Assembly (NCBI GenBank): GCA_964642235.1
Contig: CAZXOP010000127.1
Location: 1 to 5,243, forward strand
Direction of reading: 5' to 3'
From: CAYSND01 sp964642235
Lineage (GTDB): Bacteria; Bacteroidota; Bacteroidia; Bacteroidales; UBA932
Length of the DNA stretch: 5,243 nucleotides
The notes beneath the pieces were generated by a model. That model was not told where the DNA came from, did no database searches, and saw only the letters and a program-made list of their open reading frames with translations. Below, one piece after another: positions 1 to 5,243 of this stretch; the first letter of the stretch is position 1, and each line of letters begins with the position of its first letter. Position numbers and translations under genes: made by a program.

Positions 1-1684
1 GTCCGGTGGTCTTATTAAAAATAAGATTCCCTTCTGAGGAGTCTATATCCTTGAAATAGTAGCCGTTTCTTTCAAACTGAACAGGGATAGAGGAGTGATC
101 ATTTAGTAGTCCAGGCTCAACAAGAGCCTCTTTTACTATAAGCGAATCAGGATTTAGATAGTTTTTATAATCTTCTCCTTCAGCAATTCCACCCATATCT
201 GACTGTGTGAAGAGTCTGTCATAAAGTCTGACTTCAACTTTTTCATAATGGTGAGCTGATACCCAATGGATAGTCCCCTTTACCGAACGCCACTCCCCTT
301 GACCAGGTTTGGTGGTAGGGTCATAAGTGCATCTTATCTCGGTAACCTGACCTGAGGCATCCTTAATAACCTCTTCGCACTTAATTATATATCCGTATTT
401 CAGACGAACCTCCCCACCCGGGAAGAGTCGGAAGTACTTTTTAGGAGGGTTCTCCATAAAATCTTCTCTCTCAATATAAAGTTCCTTGCCAAAGGCAATA
501 GTGCGACTCCCTGCATTGGGGTCTTCAGGATTAAGGGGGGCAGTACAATACTCTACCCTTCCATGCTCTGATTCAGTGGCTGCACTACAACTCTCCTCTT
601 CCCAATTAGTTATAACTAATTTAATAGGGTCTAGAACTGCCATGTAACGATTAGACCTTCTATTTAAGTCTTCACGAATACACCATTCGAGTAGTGAGAG
701 GTCTATTATATTATCCCTCTTCGCAACACCAACCTTCTCAGCAAAGGCACGAATACTCTCCGGAGTATAACCTCTACGTCTTAATCCGCAGATAGTGGGC
801 ATTCGGGGATCATCCCATCCCGTCACAAAGTTATTTTTAACAAGTTCGAGGAGCCTTCTCTTACTCATAACGGTATATGTAAGGTTAAGGCGGGCAAACT
901 CATATTGGTGAGAGGGGAAAATTTCCAATTTCTCTATAAACCAATCATATAATGGTCTATGAACATCGAACTCAAGTGTACAGATAGAGTGGGTAATATT
1001 TTCTATAGAATCACACTGTCCATGTGCATAATCATACATAGGGTAGATACACCATTTATCACCTGTCCTATGGTGTTCGGCATGAATTATTCTATAAAGC
1101 AAGGGGTCACGCATAAGCATGTTAGGGTTAGCCATATCTATCTTAGCCCTTAAGACTCTCGATCCCTCTTCAAACTCCCCTGCTCTCATCCTACTAAATA
1201 AATCCAAATTCTCCTCGATACTCCTCTCGCGATAGGGGCTTTCAGTTCCTGGAGAATTAACAGTCCCTCTATTAAGACGAATCTCCTCCTGTGACTGGTC
1301 ATCCACGTAGGCTAACTTCATCTTTATTAAATTGATAGCCCACTCATATAGCTGTTCAAAATAATCTGAAGCATATAGCTCTTCTGCCCACTTAAAACCG
1401 AGCCATTCGATATCTTCTTTTATAGAATCTACATATTCAACATCCTCTTTCACAGGGTTGGTATCATCAAACCTTAGATTAGTCTTCCCGCCATATTTAA
1501 TAGCTAAACCGAAATTTAAGCAGATACTCTTTGCATGACCTATATGAAGGTATCCATTTGGTTCGGGAGGAAATCGGGTCAGCACAGAAGTGTGCTTGCC
1601 TGAGGCTAAATCATTCTCAATTATCTCCTCCAAAAAGTTTTTTTGGGTTATTTCTTCCACATCTTTCTTTACATTCTCTTCCAT
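1..1684 (-). CDS. glnS: Glutaminyl-tRNA synthetase (GlnRS), 3' end cut by window edge
   Basis: Class Ic aminoacyl-tRNA synthetase that joins glutamine to tRNA-Gln using ATP, in the cytoplasm. The minus-strand frame is open for 561 codons. The HIGH signature lies in PPEPNGYLHIGH (His47-His50). It is followed by LRFDDTNP, with Asp73/Asp74 at the site where the family binds glutamine and the tRNA 3' end, then WCIYPMYDYAHG (Tyr217, His221). The KMSKS loop appears as VMSKR (Met273-Arg276), as in Escherichia coli GlnRS. WDDPRMPT and GLRRRGYT follow, then the beta-barrel anticodon-binding domains (VKGTIHWVSAHH, VRLYDRLF, LNPDSLIVKE). The visible part ends at LIFNKTTG, matching the FNRTVG near the E. 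coli C-terminus, so only about 10 residues are missing. The start is fixed: an in-frame TAA lies 15 nt upstream (1697-1699) with no other start codon between. GlnRS rather than GluRS is supported by extended full-length similarity to recalled GlnRS sequence. It is divergent from yicC. Confidence 0.98.
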   Translation of the reverse strand, partial: MEENVKKDVEEITQKNFLEEIIENDLASGKHTSVLTRFPPEPNGYLHIGHAKSICLNFGLAIKYGGKTNLRFDDTNPVKEDVEYVDSIKEDIEWLGFKWAEELYASDYFEQLYEWAINLIKMKLAYVDDQSQEEIRLNRGTVNSPGTESPYRERSIEENLDLFSRMRAGEFEEGSRVLRAKIDMANPNMLMRDPLLYRIIHAEHHRTGDKWCIYPMYDYAHGQCDSIENITHSICTLEFDVHRPLYDWFIEKLEIFPSHQYEFARLNLTYTVMSKRRLLELVKNNFVTGWDDPRMPTICGLRRRGYTPESIRAFAEKVGVAKRDNIIDLSLLEWCIREDLNRRSNRYMAVLDPIKLVITNWEEESCSAATESEHGRVEYCTAPLNPEDPNAGSRTIAFGKELYIEREDFMENPPKKYFRLFPGGEVRLKYGYIIKCEEVIKDASGQVTEIRCTYDPTTKPGQGEWRSVKGTIHWVSAHHYEKVEVRLYDRLFTQSDMGGIAEGEDYKNYLNPDSLIVKEALVEPGLLNDHSSIPVQFERNGYYFKDIDSSEGNLIFNKTTG

Positions 1685-1697
1685 AACATAGTTATAT

Positions 1698-1712
1698 TAT
1701 CTTGCAAAGATA
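1698..1712. repeat. 15-bp inverted repeat in the glnS/yicC divergent promoter region
   Basis: TATCTT (1698-1703) and AAGATA (1707-1712) form a perfect 6-bp inverted repeat around a GCA spacer (1704-1706). It contains the whole candidate -7 element of glnS and the CTTG that could act as the -33 box of yicC on the other strand. The symmetry resembles a small operator, but the A/T-rich arms and the commonness of TATCTTTGCA-like promoter elements mean chance is a real alternative. Confidence 0.4.
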
Positions 1713-1731
1713 GATTTTTTAACTAAATTTA
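1701..1731 (+). promoter_or_regulatory. Weak candidate promoter for yicC and the downstream peptidase gene
   Basis: CTTG (1701-1704) is followed after 19 bp by TAAATTTA (1724-1731). These differ by one base each from the Bacteroidota -33 TTTG and -7 TAnnTTTG consensus, with the expected spacing. Transcription would start roughly at 1737-1740, about 15 nt before the yicC ATG. A second imperfect -7 match, TAGATTTT (1711-1718), has no suitable upstream box. The region must hold a plus-strand promoter unless transcripts come from elsewhere, since the upstream gene is divergent. Confidence 0.35.
1705..1712 (-). promoter_or_regulatory. Candidate Bacteroidota -7 promoter element for glnS
   Basis: On the minus strand this reads TATCTTTG followed by CA, an exact match to the Bacteroidota primary sigma factor -7 consensus TAnnTTTG. 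It lies 20 nt upstream of the glnS ATG, which would give a very short leader of roughly 12-15 nt. No convincing TTTG-type -33 box is seen 19-21 bp further upstream, so the assignment rests on the -7 match and its position. Confidence 0.6.
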
Positions 1732-1753
1732 CATCCTCTTATAACAATAATAT

Positions 1754-2626
1754 ATGATTATCTCCATGACAGGTTTCGGGAGAGCCGAGAAGACGGCCGG
1801 TCCCGAAAAATTCACAATCGAGCTTAGATCCTTGAATGGAAAAAGTTCCGATATCTCCATAAAATCACAAATTATCCCTCGAGAAAAAGAGTTAGAGGTA
1901 AGACAATACCTCTCAAAAACTCTCGTTAGGGGAAATATAGACCTTTTTGTAACTGTTGAATACACAGAGAAGAGGAGTAGCTACCAGATAAACAGGGAGC
2001 TTCTTCTCGATTATTTCCAACAGATAAAGGAGATTAGGTCCTCTTCACTCCTCTCAGAATGCGATGATACCTCTCTCCTCTCCACGCTACTAAGACTCCC
2101 CGATGTAATAGAAAATAAGAAGAATGAATTAGATTCCGAGAGTTGGGAGATCCTCTTCTCCGGTATTGAAGAGGCGACAGCTGCCCTATTGGAATATAGA
2201 GAAAAGGAGGGGTTAATACTTGAGGAGGATATATTAAAGAGGGTGGCATTAATTGAGAGTTATATTTCAGAGGTGGAGAAGTATGAACCTGAGCGAAGCA
2301 ATGCTGTTAAAGAGAGACTTCGCAGTAAGATTTCAGACCTCGGTATTCCTGAGGATATGAACCGCTTAGAGCAGGAGATAATTTTCTATATTGAAAAACT
2401 CGATATAACCGAAGAGAAAGTTCGTCTTCGTCAGCACTGCAGCTATTTCCTTGAAACAGTAAAAGAGGAGAATCCGGGACGTAAACTTGCCTTCATTTCA
2501 CAAGAGATGGGGAGGGAGATAAATACAATGGGCTCAAAAGCAAACCATGCAGAGATTCAAAGGTGCGTGGTAAAAATGAAAGACGAGCTTGAAAAAATTA
2601 AAGAACAACTTTTAAATGCTTTATAA
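1754..2626 (+). CDS. yicC: YicC/YloC family endoribonuclease
   Basis: A complete 290-residue protein, close to the usual family length (E. coli YicC is about 287). It begins MIISMTGFGRAE, the family hallmark, with the conserved ELRSLNGK (residues 23-30) after it; residues 1 to about 155 form the YicC-like N-terminal domain. The C-terminal DUF1732 domain (about 205-290) carries MNRLEQEI, then HCSYFLETVKEE, NPGRKLAFISQEMGREINTM (241-259) and SKANHAEIQR (261-270), ending in a charged helix likely to be coiled. YicC and YloC have been described as oligomeric endoribonucleases acting on RNA; E. coli YicC has been linked to small-RNA decay. The start is fixed by an in-frame TAA at 1748-1750, two codons upstream. 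No Shine-Dalgarno site is seen, as is usual in this phylum. The stop overlaps the ATG of the peptidase gene. RNase activity here is inferred from the family. Confidence 0.96.
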   Translation: MIISMTGFGRAEKTAGPEKFTIELRSLNGKSSDISIKSQIIPREKELEVRQYLSKTLVRGNIDLFVTVEYTEKRSSYQINRELLLDYFQQIKEIRSSSLLSECDDTSLLSTLLRLPDVIENKKNELDSESWEILFSGIEEATAALLEYREKEGLILEEDILKRVALIESYISEVEKYEPERSNAVKERLRSKISDLGIPEDMNRLEQEIIFYIEKLDITEEKVRLRQHCSYFLETVKEENPGRKLAFISQEMGREINTMGSKANHAEIQRCVVKMKDELEKIKEQLLNAL

Positions 2627-2628
2627 TG
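2624..2628 (+). promoter_or_regulatory. Stop-start overlap TAATG coupling yicC to the peptidase gene
   Basis: The yicC stop TAA (2624-2626) shares its last A with the ATG (2626-2628) of the next gene. There is no room for a separate promoter or terminator between them, and no clear ribosome binding site precedes the second start. This supports co-transcription and translation of the second gene by terminating and re-initiating ribosomes. Confidence 0.8.
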
Positions 2629-2679
2629 AAAAAATTACTACTAACACTCGCTCTGTTGCTCCCTACCCTGTTACAAGCG
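2626..2679 (+). other. Sec signal peptide of the tricorn homologue
   Basis: The first 18 residues show a positive N-region (Lys2, Lys3), a hydrophobic Leu-rich core (residues 4-16) and a small residue at -1 in LQA, followed by an acidic mature start (EEG). There is no lipobox cysteine, so signal peptidase I cleavage and a soluble periplasmic or secreted product are predicted rather than a lipoprotein. Confidence 0.85.
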
Positions 2680-5243
2680 GAAGAGGGAAGACTACTAAGA
2701 TTTCCATCAGTAGGTGGAGATAAAATAGCATTTACATATTCAGGTGACCTCTACACTGTATCACTAAATGGTGGCACAGCTCAGAAAATCACTAGTGACA
2801 TCGGTTTTGAAATGTTCTCTCGCTTCTCCCCTGACGGGAAAACGATAGCATTTACAGCCCAATATGATGGTAACACCGAAGTCTATTCTATCCCCTCAAC
2901 CGGCGGAGTCCCTAAGAGGCTCACATATTCTGCCAATGTTGAGAGAGATGATGTTGGGGAGAGAATGGGTCCAAACAATATTGTTATGTGTTGGACTCCC
3001 GATGGAAAAGAGATAGTATTCAGAAGCAAATGGCATAACTTTTCAGGTCTTCGCGGAGCACTCTATAAGGTTCCTTTAAATGGTGGAGATGTAAAGAGAA
3101 TCCCTGCCACAGAGGGGGGATTCTGCTCATACTCCCCGGATGGAAAATTTCTTGCAATGAATAGAATGTTCCGTGAGTTCCGCACTTGGAAATATTACGC
3201 CGGAGGGCAAGCTGATGATATCTGGATAAATGAAGTAGGTACCACCAAATTAGAAAACATCACTAATAACCCTGCACAAGATATCTTCCCTATGTGGATA
3301 GGAGATGAGATATTTTTCCTTTCGGACAGAGATCATATTATGAACCTCTTCTGTTACAATACTGTTACAAAAAAGCTCTCTAAGGCTACTGATTTCAAGG
3401 AATATGATTGTAAATTTCCCTCTTACTCAAAGGATTATATTGTTTTTGAAAACGGGGGGTTTATTTACAAGTATATAGTTAAAGATAAAAAGTGTGAGAA
3501 AGTAAAAATAGAACTTAATGATGAAAATCTTTATGCCCGCACTAAAATACAGAACTACTCTGAGAGCCGTACCGGGAGATTTGGAAGCTACTCCCTCTCC
3601 CCTGACGGAGAGAGAGTCTTGACCACATTTAGGGGGGATATATTCTCTCTACCTGCTGTAAAGGGGGCTACCTATAACCTCTCCCGCTCCTCCTCTTCTC
3701 ACGAGAGAGAGGCAAAATGGTCTCCTGACGGGAAACAGATTGCCTATTTTTCAGATCAATCCGGGGAGTATCAACTCTATGTAATACCTTATGACAACTC
3801 ATCTGAACCAATTCAACTCACAAAGTTTAAGGATGGGTATCTGCAAAATCTTTCATGGTCACCCGACTCTAAAAATCTCTATTTTACCACAGAAAAATTG
3901 GAGTTCTTTTCGGTGGATGTGGCAAGTAAAGGGGTTAAGAAGATATTTCAAGGGGTCTTTGGTGGTATAGGGAGTTACCACGTTTCTAATGATGGGAAGT
4001 GGATTGCTTACTCTACTGCTGCTCAAAACAGAATCTCTGTAATATACATTTACGATGTGGAGGGGGGAAAACATTATCAAGTTACCGATAAATGGTTTGA
4101 TTCTTACTCTCCTCTCTTCTCAGAGGATGGTAAATATCTCTTCTTTAGCTCTGCAAGAGAGTTTCAAGCAAGATACTCCAGAGTAGAATGGAATACCTCC
4201 TATGATATTTCAAATTACCTATTCGTCATTCCTCTTGCAAAAGAGACCCCAAATCCGACTCTGATAAAAGGGGATGAATATTTGGTTTCAACTGATTCCA
4301 GCGATAAAACCAAGAAAGAGGAGGGAGATAAAAAAGGGGATGCTGCCAAAGCGGAGAAAACTAAAAAGAGCATAAAAATAGATTTCGATGGGATTATTGA
4401 GAGGGGTGTTGCCCTCCCTCTTCCGGCAGGAAGATATGGGTTAATAACCACAATATCGGATGACCTCTATTTTAGCGAAAGTGGTGAGGTCAAAAAAATC
4501 TCTATGAAGAGTATGGAGGTCTCTTCTGTTTCTAAGAGTTCACTTGTAACTCTTACTTCTGACAATAAAAAGGGGTTGGTACGCGATAAAGGGAGCCTAT
4601 ATGTGGTCTCAATCCCCTCTTTTAAAACAGATAAAAGTGTTCCAATGGAGGATATCTCCGTGGTTATAGATTACTCCTCGGAGTGGAGACAGATATTCAA
4701 TGAGAGCTGGAGAATTACGAGAGATTATTTCTATGTTAAAAATATGCATGGAAAAGATTGGGAAAAGATAAGAGATAAATATGCTCTTCTTCTCCCTTAT
4801 GTCAAACATCGTCAAGACCTTACATACATCATAGGAGAGATGATTGCAGAGCTTAATGTAGGTCATGCTTATATTACTACCGGCGAAGCACCTCAGGCTA
4901 ATAAAATTAAAACGGGACTTCTTGGTGGAGATTTCAGTAAAGATGCATCAGGTTATTTTAAAATAGAGAAAATTTATCAAGGAGTAACATGGGGAACTGC
5001 CAAGCGCTCCCCTCTTAAAGATGCAGAGGGTGTTTCTGTCGGGAATTATATCATAGAAATAGACTGCGTTCCAGCTAAAGAGTACTCTAATATCTATCAG
5101 GCACTAATAGGTAAGGCTGGGAAAACCGTGGCTTTAAAAGTAAACACATCCCCCTCTGCTACAGGGGCTAAAACCATATATGTTAAGCCAATAGACGATG
5201 AATCACAGCTTGCATATTACGAATGGGTACAGAATAATATTAA
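2626..5243 (+). CDS. Exported tricorn protease homologue (peptidase family S41), 3' end cut by window edge
   Basis: Large peptidase predicted to trim peptides into short products; archaeal tricorn works downstream of the proteasome, but this copy should be periplasmic. 872 codons are visible; homologues reach roughly 1050-1100 residues. Residues 1-18 form a signal peptide cleaved after LQA. Two beta-propellers follow (about 19-310 and 311-660), built from PD40/WD40-like strands with SPDGK-type turns near 69, 125, 171, 326, 367, 413, 455 and 500. A Lys/Asp-rich linker (about 557-584) precedes IKIDFDGIIERGVALP. The tricorn C1 domain (about 686-755, EWRQIFNESW, DWEKIRDKYA) carries AELNVGHAYI, whose His747 aligns with catalytic His746 of Thermoplasma tricorn. 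A PDZ domain follows (about 765-855, GNYIIEID), then the start of the C2 peptidase core (QLAYYEWVQ). The serine nucleophile and acidic residue should lie beyond the edge, so activity cannot be judged. DPP-type and TolB-like propeller proteins are ruled out by the C1 and PDZ domains. Confidence 0.95.
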   Translation, partial: MKKLLLTLALLLPTLLQAEEGRLLRFPSVGGDKIAFTYSGDLYTVSLNGGTAQKITSDIGFEMFSRFSPDGKTIAFTAQYDGNTEVYSIPSTGGVPKRLTYSANVERDDVGERMGPNNIVMCWTPDGKEIVFRSKWHNFSGLRGALYKVPLNGGDVKRIPATEGGFCSYSPDGKFLAMNRMFREFRTWKYYAGGQADDIWINEVGTTKLENITNNPAQDIFPMWIGDEIFFLSDRDHIMNLFCYNTVTKKLSKATDFKEYDCKFPSYSKDYIVFENGGFIYKYIVKDKKCEKVKIELNDENLYARTKIQNYSESRTGRFGSYSLSPDGERVLTTFRGDIFSLPAVKGATYNLSRSSSSHEREAKWSPDGKQIAYFSDQSGEYQLYVIPYDNSSEPIQLTKFKDGYLQNLSWSPDSKNLYFTTEKLEFFSVDVASKGVKKIFQGVFGGIGSYHVSNDGKWIAYSTAAQNRISVIYIYDVEGGKHYQVTDKWFDSYSPLFSEDGKYLFFSSAREFQARYSRVEWNTSYDISNYLFVIPLAKETPNPTLIKGDEYLVSTDSSDKTKKEEGDKKGDAAKAEKTKKSIKIDFDGIIERGVALPLPAGRYGLITTISDDLYFSESGEVKKISMKSMEVSSVSKSSLVTLTSDNKKGLVRDKGSLYVVSIPSFKTDKSVPMEDISVVIDYSSEWRQIFNESWRITRDYFYVKNMHGKDWEKIRDKYALLLPYVKHRQDLTYIIGEMIAELNVGHAYITTGEAPQANKIKTGLLGGDFSKDASGYFKIEKIYQGVTWGTAKRSPLKDAEGVSVGNYIIEIDCVPAKEYSNIYQALIGKAGKTVALKVNTSPSATGAKTIYVKPIDDESQLAYYEWVQNNI

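Noticed and set aside
959..1153. 64-residue plus-strand ORF
   Set aside because: It lies wholly antisense to the highly conserved core of glnS and has no recognisable domain or start context; it is a shadow of glnS.
1685..1753. Possible small RNA or riboswitch in the 69-bp intergenic region
   Set aside because: Too short and A/T-rich, with no stable hairpin beyond the 6-bp inverted repeat and no T-run terminator arrangement; divergent promoters account for it.
1729..1965. 78-residue minus-strand ORF crossing the yicC start
   Set aside because: It is antisense to the conserved yicC N-terminus and resembles no known protein; the yicC frame explains the region.
2034..2249. 71-residue minus-strand ORF inside yicC
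   Set aside because: Pro/Leu/Arg-rich composition expected from reading the complement of GAG/AGG-rich codons; no domain or start signal.
2828..3735. Repeated near-identical DNA around CCTGACGG (about 2829, 3601 and 3724), suggesting a DNA repeat family
   Set aside because: Each copy encodes the SPDG turn of a propeller blade in the same frame; the similarity is explained by the protein repeat.
4294..4377. Lysine-rich stretch considered as a frameshift or a boundary between two genes
   Set aside because: The frame stays open through it, and the sequence on both sides belongs to the same domain order seen in tricorn homologues.
3859..4866. Three minus-strand ORFs (73, 78 and 85 residues) within the tricorn homologue
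   Set aside because: All are antisense to a continuous, domain-supported coding frame and show no recognisable family features.

Overview
The window fits a moderately AT-rich member of the Bacteroidota, probably Bacteroidales. Four things point there: a GlnRS closely resembling the Bacteroidota type, TAnnTTTG-like promoter elements in place of sigma70 boxes, A/T-rich start regions without a clear Shine-Dalgarno site, and an exported tricorn-type peptidase. This placement is inferred from recalled family features; no database search was run.

Layout: positions 1-1684 on the minus strand hold nearly all of glnS (glutaminyl-tRNA synthetase), which lacks only its last few codons off the left edge. 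A 69-bp divergent intergenic region (1685-1753) carries candidate promoters for both directions and a short palindrome. Positions 1754-2626 on the plus strand hold a complete yicC-family endoribonuclease gene. Its stop codon overlaps the start of the third gene (TAATG at 2624-2628). From 2626 to the right edge runs a large exported tricorn protease homologue (872 codons visible), cut off before the peptidase domain that should carry the nucleophilic serine. There is no gene-free stretch longer than 69 bp.

The genes cover glutamine charging of tRNA (glnS), RNA turnover (yicC) and envelope peptide degradation (tricorn homologue). yicC and the peptidase gene are probably co-transcribed and translationally coupled; glnS is divergent. 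I found no RNA gene, mobile element, CRISPR array or sign of recent transfer. The content is mostly ordinary. The points worth a second look are the yicC-peptidase coupling, the palindrome in the divergent promoter, and the active-site and localisation features of the tricorn homologue.
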